64,000 nucleotides of DNA from Halolamina pelagica (GCF_001307315.1 NZ_LGUC01000002.1:186001-250000), one strand, 5' to 3'. Counted from the stretch's first letter, positions 18,865 to 27,185 are shown. Notes: a model not told the origin generated them from the letters alone. Numbers and translations: made by a program.

Positions 18865-19251
18865 ATGGAGTATACCCGACAACGGCACGTCGACGGTGCG
18901 TTCGACGACGTAGTGGATCGAACGATCGAGGCGCTCGGTGACGAAGGGTTCGGTGTCCTCTGTGATATCGACGTTCAGGCGACCTTCGCCGAGAAGCTCG
19001 ACGAGGAGTTCCGCCAGTACCGCATCCTCGGAGCGTGCAACCCCGGGCTGGCGTTCGAGGGACTCGGCACGGAGGTCGAACTCGGCGCCCTTCTCCCCTG
19101 CAACGTCGTCGTCTACGAGGAAGACGACGGGGGCGTCGTCGTGAGTGCCGTCGATCCGGAGCAACTCCTCGACGTAACCGAGAACGACGACCTCGAGTCG
19201 ATCGGCGTCGAGGTCAGTGAACGGTTCGAGCGCGTGCTCGACTCACTGTAA
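18865..19251 (+). CDS. DUF302-family protein
   Basis: A 128-residue single-domain protein with the DUF302 pattern GFGVLCDIDVQATFAEKL, YRILGACNPGLAFEGL and GALLPCNVVVYEE. The family is linked to metal or redox and sulfur biology in several archaea, but its biochemical role is not established. The ATG at 18865 is chosen because CAGTAATC lies about 28 bp upstream and the family similarity begins there. An upstream open frame from 18709 lies in the palindrome region and is spurious. Two conserved cysteines (about 24 and 46-67 region) may bind a ligand. Confidence 0.8.
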   Translation: MEYTRQRHVDGAFDDVVDRTIEALGDEGFGVLCDIDVQATFAEKLDEEFRQYRILGACNPGLAFEGLGTEVELGALLPCNVVVYEEDDGGVVVSAVDPEQLLDVTENDDLESIGVEVSERFERVLDSL

Positions 19252-19320
19252 CGTCGGCGCCAACGGCGCCTTCTGTGTGTAACTCGCGACGGCTGTGTCG
19301 CTCGGTAGCGATGCAGAAAA

Positions 19321-19548
19321 CTACTGGACAGCGGCGCGCCCGTCGCCCCGGACGACGACCTCGTGACCTTCGTAGTCGAAGCTGACCGCGACCGCGTCGG
19401 CGGTGTCAGCGCGTTCGACGAGCGCGTTAAGCGCGTCCGGATCGACGGCTGCCGCGAGCGGCGGCGTGAGTGCCGTTGGGTCGACGCCCACGTGATCGGC
19501 GAGCGCGTCGATCACCTTCGTTGCCGGCCGAGCGGGTACGTTGCCCAT
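19321..19548 (-). CDS. stand-alone HalOD1 output-domain protein
   Basis: A 75-residue protein matching the halobacterial output domain 1 (HalOD1). It has VIDALADHVGVDPTALTP, AAVDPDALNALVE and a C-terminal VSFDYEGHEVVVRGDG. The domain usually follows receiver or sensor domains and its output is unknown. Here it stands alone and overlaps the DsrE-like stop by TGATG, so it is co-translated at the end of a sulfur-carrier operon. A second stand-alone copy occurs at 44673-44951. Confidence 0.78.
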   Translation of the reverse strand: MGNVPARPATKVIDALADHVGVDPTALTPPLAAAVDPDALNALVERADTADAVAVSFDYEGHEVVVRGDGRAAVQ

Positions 19549-20126
19549 CAGACGAGGAGCTGGATGTCGGCCTCGGCCATGTCCTGAATGGCCGTGGCGG
19601 CGCCGACGCCGGTGGTGACACCGTCGTAGAACTTCTCCTCGTCGTAGCCCATCAGCTCGATGGTCATCTGACAGGCCTGGAACTCGACGCCCATGTCGAG
19701 TGAGGTCTCGATGAGCTCCTCGATCGAGGCGGTCTCGTTGTCCTCGATCTTCTTCTCCATCATCTTCGTGGTCATGCGGTCCATGCCGGGGATCGCACCC
19801 ACGACGTTCGGCACCGGCATGTTGGGGTTGCCGACCGAACTGAGCTTGAGGTCCTTCGAACGCTCCTCGTGGAGGATATCCAGTCCCCAGAACGTGTGGA
19901 AGACGGTGACCTCGTAGCCGAAGGCGGCGGCCGTACTCGCCAGGATCAGGGGCGGGTAGGCCATGTCCAGGGTCCCTTTCGTCGAGATGATGGACATCTT
20001 CTTGTTGTCGTCGCCGACCTCGGCTGACACGTCGGCGAGCTCCTCCTCGAGCTCCTCGACGCGGGCGGCGAGTTCCGCACGCGAGGGCGCGTTGTCCGCC
20101 GACGCCTCGGGCGTATCCGTACTCAT
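19548..20126 (-). CDS. DsrE/DsrF/DrsH-like (DsrE2-type) sulfur-carrier protein
   Basis: A 192-residue protein with an acidic, coiled-coil-like N-terminus (about 10-40) followed by a DsrE/F/H fold. It has KKMSIISTKGTLDMAYPPLI, FHTFWGLDIL, AIPGMDRMTTKMM and a conserved single cysteine in FQACQMTIELMG (about 160), the expected persulfide-carrying residue. DsrE2-type proteins exchange sulfane sulfur with TusA in other prokaryotes. It is immediately downstream of tusA (2 bp gap) and co-translated with a HalOD1 protein, so it probably accepts or stores sulfur from TusA. Confidence 0.85.
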   Translation of the reverse strand: MSTDTPEASADNAPSRAELAARVEELEEELADVSAEVGDDNKKMSIISTKGTLDMAYPPLILASTAAAFGYEVTVFHTFWGLDILHEERSKDLKLSSVGNPNMPVPNVVGAIPGMDRMTTKMMEKKIEDNETASIEELIETSLDMGVEFQACQMTIELMGYDEEKFYDGVTTGVGAATAIQDMAEADIQLLV

Positions 20127-20128
20127 AG

Positions 20129-20374
20129 TTACTCCGTCTTGCGGACGTAGTGCTTGAACACGTCGTCGTCCTCGACCTGGTCGAGCAGTTCAACGCCGCC
20201 CGTGCTGTCGGCCCAGCCCTCGATGTCGCTCATGCTGCCGGAGTCCGTCGCGACGACTTCGAGAACCTCGCCCTCTGCGAGGTCGTCGATGGCGGACTTC
20301 GTCTTCACGACCGGCATGGGACACGATGCACCTTTCACGTCGAGCGTCTCCGTGATATCGAATTGCGAACTCAT
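20129..20374 (-). CDS. TusA-family sulfur carrier protein
   Basis: An 81-residue protein with the TusA signature LDVKGASCPMPVVKTK, where the CPxP cysteine (about 18) carries persulfide sulfur, followed by LEVVATDSGSMSDIEGW and a short C-terminal helix. It probably passes sulfur between the rhodanese-MBL protein, the DsrE2-like protein and biosynthetic acceptors. It is transcribed divergently from the rhodanese-MBL gene across a 234-bp AT-rich intergenic region. A weaker copy of the sulfur-block promoter motif (TATTG...CCCACAAT, 20398-20417) lies there. The ATG at 20374 fits the family start. Confidence 0.9.
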   Translation of the reverse strand: MSSQFDITETLDVKGASCPMPVVKTKSAIDDLAEGEVLEVVATDSGSMSDIEGWADSTGGVELLDQVEDDDVFKHYVRKTE

Positions 20375-20397
20375 TGTTGATCTGCTCCGTTGTTCTG

Positions 20398-20417
20398 TAT
20401 TGGAGCTAACCCACAAT
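20398..20417 (+). promoter_or_regulatory. weaker copy of the TATTG-CCCACAA sulfur-block motif
   Basis: TATTG, 7 bp, CCCACAAT in the shared upstream region of tusA and the rhodanese-MBL gene. The two full matches at 25104 and 27252 have a 9-bp spacer and CCCACAAC. Confidence 0.4.
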
Positions 20418-20608
20418 ACCAAACCCTTGTGTAAAAGCATACCGATTCGGAAAACGACCGCAATACAGCGGTGAGATAGCGATTTGTAGATAGTTTGTTA
20501 CGCGTGTGAGCGAGCGTTACCCGGCGTTCGATCGCCTGGTGGTATTGCACATTCTGTGGATTATTATGCAAACCTTTTTGTGAACCGCCCTAATACGATG
20601 GAGTGTAC

Positions 20609-21802
20609 ATGGACGCTGATGACTTCCCGACTCCGGACGTCGAGGTCGACTCGATCGCGCCGGAAACGCTGAAGGACCGCATCGACAACGGCGAATCCGT
20701 CACGCTGCTCGACACTCGGATGGAGTCCGAGTACGAGGAATGGCGCATCGACGGCGAGACCGTCGAGTCGATCAACATCCCCTACTTCGAGTTCCTCGAG
20801 GACGAGATCGACGAGGACGTGCTCGATCAGGTGCCCGACGACCGCGAGGTCACCGTGCTCTGTGCGAAGGGCGGCTCCAGCGAGTACGTCGCGGCCGAAC
20901 TGTCCAAGCGGGACTACGATGTCAACCAGCTCGAGGACGGCATGAACGGCTGGGCGCGCATCTACGAGACCGTCGAGGTCGAGGACTACGACGGCGCCGG
21001 CACGCTGCTGCAGTATCAGCGCCCCTCCTCGGGCTGTCTCGGCTACCTCGTCTACGACGACGATGAGGCCGCCATCATCGACCCGCTGCGGGCGTTCACC
21101 GACCGCTACCTCGACGACGCCGAGGAGCTCGGCGTCGACCTGCAGTACGCGATCGACACCCACATCCACGCCGACCACATCTCCGGCGTCCGCGCGCTGG
21201 ACGAGGAAGGCGTCGAGGGCGTCATCCCCGAGGCGGCCGTCGACCGCGGCGTCACCTACGCCGACGAGCTGACGACCGCCGCCGACGGCGACACGTTCGA
21301 GGTCGGCGACGCCACCATCGAGACGGTGTACACGCCCGGGCACACGACCGGGATGACCTCCTACCTCGTCGACGACAGCCTGCTCGCGACGGGTGACGGG
21401 CTGTTCATCGAGAGCGTCGCCCGCCCCGACCTCGAGGAGGGCGACGACGGCGCGCCCGACGCGGCGCGCATGCTGTACGAGTCCCTGCAGGAGCGCGTGC
21501 TGACGCTGCCCGACGACACGCTGATCGGCGGCGCCCACTTCAGCGACGCGGCCGAGTCGGCCGACGACGGCACCTACACGGCGCCCATCGGCCAGCTGGT
21601 GGAGGAGATGGACGCGCTGACCATGGACGAAGACGAGTTCGTCGAGCTCATCCTCTCGGACATGCCGCCCCGTCCGGCCAACTACGAGGACATCATCGCG
21701 ACGAACCTCGGCCAGAAGGCCGTCGACGACGACGAGGCGTTCACCCTCGAGCTCGGCCCGAACAACTGCGCCGCGAGCCAGGAGTCGCTCGCGGGTGACT
21801 AA
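20609..21802 (+). CDS. rhodanese-metallo-beta-lactamase fusion (persulfide dioxygenase-like)
   Basis: A 397-residue fusion with the rhodanese domain first (about 12-120, active-site CAKGGS with Cys 85). The MBL hydrolase domain follows, with HIHADH (185-190), GHTTGM and later GAHFSD. ETHE1/CstB-type enzymes oxidise glutathione- or CoA-type persulfides to sulfite with an iron in the MBL site. CstB-type fusions usually place the MBL domain first, so the order here is reversed. The ATG at 20609 follows an AT-rich promoter with ATTATGC about 45 bp upstream. It probably handles persulfide in concert with TusA, DsrE2 and the adjacent transporters. Confidence 0.87.
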   Translation: MDADDFPTPDVEVDSIAPETLKDRIDNGESVTLLDTRMESEYEEWRIDGETVESINIPYFEFLEDEIDEDVLDQVPDDREVTVLCAKGGSSEYVAAELSKRDYDVNQLEDGMNGWARIYETVEVEDYDGAGTLLQYQRPSSGCLGYLVYDDDEAAIIDPLRAFTDRYLDDAEELGVDLQYAIDTHIHADHISGVRALDEEGVEGVIPEAAVDRGVTYADELTTAADGDTFEVGDATIETVYTPGHTTGMTSYLVDDSLLATGDGLFIESVARPDLEEGDDGAPDAARMLYESLQERVLTLPDDTLIGGAHFSDAAESADDGTYTAPIGQLVEEMDALTMDEDEFVELILSDMPPRPANYEDIIATNLGQKAVDDDEAFTLELGPNNCAASQESLAGD

Positions 21803-21810
21803 CTCCGTCG

Positions 21811-22368
21811 ATGGTCGCTGATCCAGTCCCGCTCCAGTTGGCTTCCGAGCTGTTCCCGAACGGGATCAGTCGGTACGCCGTCGGGGGCCTGCTCGTCGGG
21901 CTCGGAACCGTCCTGATCTACATCGGAACGGGGATCCCCGCCGGGGCGAGCACGTTCCTCGAGTCGACGCTGTCGTACGTCTCGAGCCAGTCGCGGTTCC
22001 AGCAGTACGTCGCCTCGCGGGACTGGCGGCTCGTGTTCACAGCCGGGATCATCCTGGGCGCGTTCGTGTTCGCCGCGACGGTCCAGTCCGGCGTCGTCTC
22101 GAGCTCGCTGTACCAAGCGGGGTCGACCGGGCAGCTCTACGAGGTCGCCGGCGTGACGCTCTGGACGACTGATGTCCAGCCCTGGCGGCTGTTCTTCGGG
22201 GGGATCCTCGTCGGGATCGGCACCCGAATCGGCAAGGGCTGCACGTCCGGCCACGGCGTGTGTGGCGTCGGCTCGGCGTCGAAGACGTCGCTCGCCGGCG
22301 TCGCAACGTTCCTGACCGTGGCGATCGGGACGGCACAAGTCGTCGCCGCCCTGGGGGTGAGCCCATGA
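21811..22368 (+). CDS. YeeE/YedE-family sulfur-compound transporter, first half
   Basis: A 185-residue membrane protein with four to five hydrophobic helices and the family signature GKGCTSGHGVCGVG (about 141-154), where the cysteines form the transport path. YeeE/TsuA is a known thiosulfate transporter in bacteria. This protein is one half of the usual full-length architecture, and its stop overlaps the ATG of the second half (ATGA), so the halves are translationally coupled. It starts 9 bp after the rhodanese-MBL stop, in the same operon. Confidence 0.88.
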   Translation: MVADPVPLQLASELFPNGISRYAVGGLLVGLGTVLIYIGTGIPAGASTFLESTLSYVSSQSRFQQYVASRDWRLVFTAGIILGAFVFAATVQSGVVSSSLYQAGSTGQLYEVAGVTLWTTDVQPWRLFFGGILVGIGTRIGKGCTSGHGVCGVGSASKTSLAGVATFLTVAIGTAQVVAALGVSP

Positions 22369-22823
22369 CCGAGCGACACCCACTGTTCAAGCCGCTGGTG
22401 TTCGTCGGCGGCCTGGTGTTCGGGTTCGGGCTCGGCTTCAGCCACATGGCCCGGCCGGAGGTCGTGCTGAACTTCCTGCAGTTCGACGACCTCGGGCTCC
22501 CGTTCGTCATGTTCGGCGCCGCGATCGTCTCCGGGATCGCCTTCGCGCTGATGCCCCGGATCCGCGACGCCGCGCCGCTGACGGGCAACCCGTACGAACG
22601 CCGCCTGAAGCCGTTCGACCGGAACGTCCTCGTCGGCGGCGCCGTCTTCGGCGTCGGCTGGGGGCTCTCCGGGATCTGCCCGGGTGCGGCCTACGCGAGC
22701 CTCGGCACTGGCAACGTCACGATCCTCTGGGCGCTCGCCGGGATGTTCCTCGGCGCCTACGTCCAGGGGTACTGGCGGAGCCAGTCCACCGACACCGAGG
22801 CCGCCTTCGCGGGCGCGGACTAA
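22365..22823 (+). CDS. YeeE/YedE-family sulfur-compound transporter, second half
   Basis: A 152-residue membrane protein with the complementary signature GLSGICPGAAYASLGTG (about 103-119). With the preceding 185-residue protein it corresponds to the two inverted halves of a full-length YeeE/TsuA-type thiosulfate permease. The ATG overlaps the upstream stop. Splitting of this transporter into two genes is common in archaea and proteobacteria. Substrate (thiosulfate or another sulfane-sulfur anion) is inferred from family and context. Confidence 0.88.
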   Translation: MTERHPLFKPLVFVGGLVFGFGLGFSHMARPEVVLNFLQFDDLGLPFVMFGAAIVSGIAFALMPRIRDAAPLTGNPYERRLKPFDRNVLVGGAVFGVGWGLSGICPGAAYASLGTGNVTILWALAGMFLGAYVQGYWRSQSTDTEAAFAGAD

Positions 22824-22833
22824 CGTTTCACCC

Positions 22834-22840
22834 TTTTAAC
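22834..22840 (+). promoter_or_regulatory. TATA box of the PiT-family permease gene
   Basis: TTTTAAC centred about 28 bp before the ATG at 22865. It gives the permease its own leaderless promoter although it lies 41 bp after the YeeE half. Confidence 0.55.
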
Positions 22841-22864
22841 CCCTCATCCGTTTTAGCTACTCAA

Positions 22865-24045
22865 ATGGAACTAGCTACAGTTGCGCTATTCCTCGTCGCC
22901 GGGCTCGCGAGTCTGTTCATGGCGTGGGTCATCGGCGCCGGCTCGAGCGGTGCGACTCCGTTCGCGCCGGCGGTCGGTGCCAACGCCATCTCGACGATGC
23001 GTGCCGCCTTCATCGTCGGTATCCTCGGGCTCGCGGGCGCCGTGACGCAGGGTGCGAACGTTTCAGAAGCGATCGGGAGTGGACTGATCGGCGGCGTCAG
23101 CCTACCGGCCAGCGGCGTCATCCTCGTCCTCCTGATCGGGGCCGGCCTCATGGCCATCGGTATCAAAACCGGTTACCCCATCGCGACGGCGTTCACCGTC
23201 ACCGGATCGGTCATCGGCGTCGGGCTCGCGATCGGCGGCAGCCCCGTCTGGCCGAAGTACCTGCAGGTCGGCGCCGTCTGGGTGCTGACCCCCTTCATCG
23301 GCGGCGGTGTCGCCTACGGTATCGCGAGCCTCCTGCCGCGGGAGGGGGTGCCGGAGGTGTACAGTATCCCCCTCCTGGGAGCGCTCGTCGGCGCCGTCCT
23401 CGCCAACGTCAACTTCACCATGCTCGGGCCAAACGGCACTGCGGGATCGATCACCGGCGCGGTCGGGCGATCCCTCGGCGTTACTGGTCTCCCCGTCACG
23501 GTCGGTATCACGCTCGTGGCGGCCGCCGGCGTCGGTGGCCTCGTCGGGTGGGACGTGCGGCGCGACGAGGCAGGCGGCCTCCGTCGGTTCCTGCTCGCGT
23601 TGGGGTCGCTGGTGGCCTTCTCCGCGGGCGGGAGCCAGGTCGGCCTCGCGGTCGGCCCGCTGATGCCCCTGCTCGACGACGTGGGGGTGATCCCCCGATC
23701 GCCGTCCTCGCGGGCGGTGGACTGGGGATCCTCGTGGGTTCGTGGACCGGCGCGCCCCGGATGATCAAGTCCCTCGCGCAGGACTACTCCTCGCTGGGGC
23801 CGCGACGCTCGATCGCGGCGCTCGTACCGTCGTTCCTCATCGCACAGGTGGCCGTGCTGCTGGGCGTTCCGGTCTCGTTCAACGAGATCGTCGTCAGCGC
23901 GATCATCGGCAGCGGCGCGGCCGTCGGTGGCGGTGAGGCCGTCGACGCACGAAAATTGGGGGTGACCGTCGCCGCCTGGGCGGGATCGTTCGTCCTCGCG
24001 TTCGTCCTCGGCTACGGCGCGGTGGTGGTGTTGCCGCTGCCGTAG
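22865..24045 (+). CDS. PiT-family anion permease (phosphate, or sulfate/thiosulfate; apparent frameshift)
   Basis: A membrane permease of about 393 residues with the two PiT repeats. The N-terminal one has GAGSSGATPFAPAVGANAIS, equivalent to the GANDVANA motif of Pit. The C-terminal one has FSAGGSQVGLAVGPLM and later SAIIGSGAAVGGGE. The frame breaks at the C run 23692-23696. One more C joins DDVGVIP to PIAVLAGGGLGILVGSWTG. Family members carry phosphate, but the Bacillus CysP branch carries sulfate, and this gene sits between a thiosulfate-type transporter and a sulfite exporter. A sulfur oxyanion substrate is therefore plausible. Confidence 0.85.
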
Positions 24046-24055
24046 GTACCCACCC

Positions 24056-24907
24056 TTAGAGCAGGTTGTAGCCCGCCGTCCGCGCGGGCGGGACGAGATA
24101 CACGTTCCCTTTCGCGCCGGCGACGATATCTTCGGAGACACTGCCGAGCATCAGCCGTCGGAGCCGACTCCGACCGCGTGAGCCGATCAGCGTCGTCGTC
24201 GGTTTGACCGATTCCTCGACGTCGAGGATCTCCTCGGACGGATCGCCGTCGCGGATGACGGTCCGGGTGTCGATGTCCCACTGTTCGAGGGTGTCGGCGA
24301 GTTCGTCGAGCTCCGACTGCGGATCGAGCTCGAGCTCCTCTTTCGGCGACTGTACGTGGACGAGCGTCGCCTCTTCGGTCGCGTGCCGGAGGTAGTTGAA
24401 CGCGTCAAAGGCGCGCTCGGCGTTCTCCGAGAAGTCAGTCGCGTAGAGCATCCGCTGGAACAGGTGCTCACGGAACATCTCGGGCTCCTCGGCCTCGCGT
24501 TCGATACGGTTGACCAGTAGCGGCACGACCGTCGTCCGCGCGAGGTTCCGTGCGGTCGACCCGATCACGCGGTTCTCGAGCGGGCTCTGTCCCCGCGAGC
24601 CGATGATCGTCATGTCCGCCCGAACGGTCTCGGCGACGCCGTTGATACGACGGTGGGGCGTCCCGCGCACGATGTGTGTTTCGACGTCGAACCCCGCTTC
24701 CTCCATCACCGACTGGTACTCCTTGAGCCCACGCTCGCGTCGCTGTTCGAGGTTCATCCCGGGCATCCCCGCGTGGACGTTCGAGGGGACGACCGTCAGC
24801 AGATGGACCTCGTCGACGCCGATCCGTTCGAGGCAGTCCAGACAGGTCTCGTTCTCGATCGTCGCCCGACTCGCTGCCGAGAGGTCTGTCGCATATATTG
24901 CACGCAT
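24056..24907 (-). CDS. tandem-domain universal stress protein (UspA)
   Basis: A 283-residue protein of two UspA domains. Domain 1 (about 1-140) has MRAIYATDLSAASRATI and the ATP-binding loop GSRGQSPLENRVIGSTARNL. Domain 2 (about 150-283) starts RMLYATDFSENAERAF and has GSRGRSRLRRLMLGSVSEDI. The stop is 10 bp from the convergent PiT stop. A TATTG (24913-24917) sits directly before the start, but a full sulfur-block motif does not. The role in the block is unknown. Usp proteins generally modulate stress physiology through ATP binding. Confidence 0.85.
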   Translation of the reverse strand: MRAIYATDLSAASRATIENETCLDCLERIGVDEVHLLTVVPSNVHAGMPGMNLEQRRERGLKEYQSVMEEAGFDVETHIVRGTPHRRINGVAETVRADMTIIGSRGQSPLENRVIGSTARNLARTTVVPLLVNRIEREAEEPEMFREHLFQRMLYATDFSENAERAFDAFNYLRHATEEATLVHVQSPKEELELDPQSELDELADTLEQWDIDTRTVIRDGDPSEEILDVEESVKPTTTLIGSRGRSRLRRLMLGSVSEDIVAGAKGNVYLVPPARTAGYNLL

Positions 24908-25103
24908 AGTTCAATATTGGTGCCACAGGGATATAGTGATTTGCCTCCCGACAAGTCGCCCATCGGAGCGGTTCGATACCCCGCCGCGCGCGAGCCTCGA
25001 ACCCCGTGTTTTCCCCTCTATTCAGCCCCCTCTCGAGACCCCCGGTATTCGGATAACTTATCGGTATATCCGCGTCTGTTAGCCGTGGCATCCACCGCAG
25101 TAA

Positions 25104-25133
25104 TATTGCATCTCCATCCCACAACCGTTATAT
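25104..25133 (+). promoter_or_regulatory. promoter with TATTG-N9-CCCACAAC motif before the TauE operon
   Basis: TATTG (25104-25108), 9 bp, CCCACAAC (25118-25125), then CG and TTATAT as the TATA box (25128-25133). The same arrangement recurs at 27252. The predicted transcript starts near 25157 and leaves a short leader before the ATG at 25203. Confidence 0.6.
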
Positions 25134-25202
25134 GCCGTAGCGGATTAGCGGGGAATGAGCAGTAATCCATGATCAAGACAATACCGCACGAGGTGTCGAA
25201 CA

Positions 25203-25352
25203 ATGTTCGGGCTTGAGGGTGCCACGGGCATCAGCGGCGCCCTGCTCGTCATCGGAGTCGTACTACTCGAAGCAATCATCCTGTACGTGGGCTACGGGCT
25301 GCTGGAGCGGGTGGTGGGCCCGACGCTCATCGACGCGATAGGTGGTAAATAA
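25203..25352 (+). CDS. small single-helix membrane protein preceding TauE
   Basis: A 49-residue protein, shorter than common ORF cut-offs. It starts MFGLEGATGISG, has one hydrophobic helix (about 13-35) and ends VVGPTLIDAIGGK. Its TAA overlaps the ATG of the TauE/SafE gene (TAATG), so the pair is translationally coupled and the small protein is probably a subunit or regulator of the exporter. I recall a similar short protein beside TauE genes in other haloarchaea (DUF7512-like), but I cannot confirm it here. Confidence 0.7.
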   Translation: MFGLEGATGISGALLVIGVVLLEAIILYVGYGLLERVVGPTLIDAIGGK

Positions 25353-26391
25353 TGATGGAACTATTCGGCGTTTCCGTCGCGCTGCTGGCGCTGTTCGCCG
25401 GTTTCGGTGTGCTGATCGGCCTCCTGTTCGGGTTCTTCGGAATGGGGGGTCGTTCCTCGTTACGCCGGCGCTGATGGTGATGGGGTACAAAACCGACGTG
25501 GCAGTCGCGTCCGGACTGGCGTTCGTGTTCGCGACCTCCGTGATCGCGACACTGAAACACCGTGACCTCGGGCAGGTCGACTACAAGCTCGGGGTACTGA
25601 TGATCGCGGGCACGACCGGCGGGATCGAGGTGGGGAAGATCGGCCTCCACTACCTTCAGTCGATCGGCCAAGCTGACACGGTCGTGAGCGTCATCTACGT
25701 CCTGCTGCTGGGCGGGATCGGCGTGTTCATCACCTACAATGCCGTCAAAGGCGGCGACGGCGGTGGCCTCAGCCCCGATCACGACGAGGCTGACGGCGAG
25801 ATCAACGCGGACGACATTCCGGATATCGCGAAGAAGATCCAGTCCTACCGCATCCCGCCGATGATGAAGCTCCGTGGCGGGATCCAGGTCTCGCTGTGGA
25901 TGATCCTCCTCGTCGCGTTCGCGACGGGGCTGCTCTCAGGGTTCCTCGGCGTGGGTGGCGGCTTCATCCGCATGCCCGCGCTGTTCTACCTGATCGGCGT
26001 GCCCGTCCCGATCGCGGTCGGGACCGACCTGTTCGAGATCGTGTTCTCGGGCGGGATCGGGAGCTTCCTCTACGCGATGGACGGCGCGGTGAACCTCTCG
26101 ATCGTCGTCCCGCTGCTGGCGGGGAGTGCTGGTGGCGCCCGCATCGGTGCCGCGGCGACCAGCCTCGTCGACGAGGACGAGATCAAGGTGTACTTCGGCG
26201 TGATGCTTCTGCTGGGTGCGATCGCCGTCGCCCTGCGGAAGATCGGGAACTTCATGGACATTCCGGTGCTCCAGACGGTCTCCCTCGTCGTGATCCTCGG
26301 CGCCGCGACGCTGGTCGCCGGCGCCGTCGTGGTCAGCTCCATTCGGGCGCTCCGGGCCGAGGCTGACTCGACGACGAGCGTCACACACTAA
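25352..26391 (+). CDS. TauE/SafE-family sulfite (sulfur anion) exporter (apparent frameshift)
   Basis: A membrane protein of about 347 residues with two TauE repeats. The N-terminal repeat has LIGLLFGFFGMGGSFLVTPAL, once one G is restored in the run 25444-25449. The C-terminal repeat has GFLGVGGGFIRMPAL and SGGIGSFLYAMDG. Eight to nine hydrophobic segments flank an acidic cytoplasmic loop (about 140-160). It probably exports sulfite produced by the persulfide dioxygenase-like enzyme. Start uses the ATG at 25352 overlapping the upstream stop, and a second ATG at 25355 is possible. Confidence 0.87.
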
Positions 26392-26514
26392 CGACACGCC
26401 GTTCGAACGCCTCGCGCCGACGACCGCTGCTGCCTTTTTGTGTGACACCGCCCCGTTCGAGCGCTGAGCGGCGGCCGTGTTCTCCGTCGGAAGATTGTAC
26501 AACCCACGCACAAG

Positions 26515-26523
26515 TCTTTTAGG
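26515..26523 (+). promoter_or_regulatory. TATA box of the HTH regulator gene
   Basis: TCTTTTAGG, about 28-30 bp before the ATG at 26549. Just upstream are GATTGTAC (26493-26500) and CCCACGCACAAG (26503-26514), a diverged form of the sulfur-block motif. The regulator may therefore control itself. Confidence 0.5.
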
Positions 26524-26548
26524 CGCTAGTGTGGTAGGCCAACTACTA

Positions 26549-26953
26549 ATGCCGGACGCAATGGCCGAACAACTGCAGCGGGATATGGTGTGTGAGGGAC
26601 TGCTCGAGTGTTTCCACGGGCTGAAGCAGCTCGATCGGGAGTGCTTCGAGGCGCTCGTCGATTCGAGCGAGCCGCTGACGGTCGACGAGATCGCCGACCG
26701 GGTCGATCGCGAACGCTCGACTGCGTACCGAGCGGTCCAGCGCCTGCTCAAAACCGGGTTCATCCAGAAGGAGCAGATCAACTACGACCAGGGCGGCTAC
26801 TACCACGTCTACTACCCGACCGACCCCACGAAGATCGCCGACGACATGCAGCGGATCCTCAACGACTGGTACGCCAAGATGGGCCAGCTCATCCAGCAGT
26901 TCGAGAACAAGTACGAGCAGTCGTACACGCCATCGCAGTCCGCCGAAAGCTAA
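26549..26953 (+). CDS. TrmB-like winged-HTH transcriptional regulator
   Basis: A 134-residue regulator. Residues 20-95 form a TrmB-type winged helix (LECFHGLKQLDRECFEAL, DEIADRVDRERSTAYRAVQRLL, then a Gly/Tyr-rich wing YDQGGYYHVYYPTD), followed by a C-terminal coiled-coil-like helix (about 95-125) for dimerisation. The ATG at 26549 is set by the TATA box at 26515. It has no ligand domain. Two cysteines near the N-terminus (in DMVCEGLLECF) could sense redox or sulfur. Position in the middle of the sulfur block makes it the best candidate regulator of that block. Confidence 0.8.
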   Translation: MPDAMAEQLQRDMVCEGLLECFHGLKQLDRECFEALVDSSEPLTVDEIADRVDRERSTAYRAVQRLLKTGFIQKEQINYDQGGYYHVYYPTDPTKIADDMQRILNDWYAKMGQLIQQFENKYEQSYTPSQSAES

Positions 26954-26978
26954 CGCCCCGGACTCGTTTACTGCTGCG

Positions 26979-27185
26979 TTACGCCTCCGCGTAGAACAGC
27001 GTCCGTCGACACGCTGGGCAGACGTACGGCACTGGCTTCAGGATCTCGTTCGCACGGAGCCCGCCGAGCAGGCCGTCGTCGTCGCCCTCGGAGACGAGCA
27101 TCACGTCACCGAGCGCGCTTGATCCCTGTAGCGTCATTGCTTCCAGCGGTTCGCCGCAGTCGGGGCACTCACGGTCGGGAGCCAT
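26979..27185 (-). CDS. small zinc-ribbon protein
   Basis: A 68-residue protein with two CxxC pairs, CPDCGEP near residue 8 and CPACRRT near residue 57. The pairs flank a glycine-rich middle part (GDDDGLLGGLRANEI), consistent with one zinc ribbon. It starts at the ATG read from 27185; a longer frame to 27272 lacks support. It is divergent from the thioredoxin gene, and its stop lies 25 bp from that of the regulator. No specific function can be given. Confidence 0.65.
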   Translation of the reverse strand: MAPDRECPDCGEPLEAMTLQGSSALGDVMLVSEGDDDGLLGGLRANEILKPVPYVCPACRRTLFYAEA

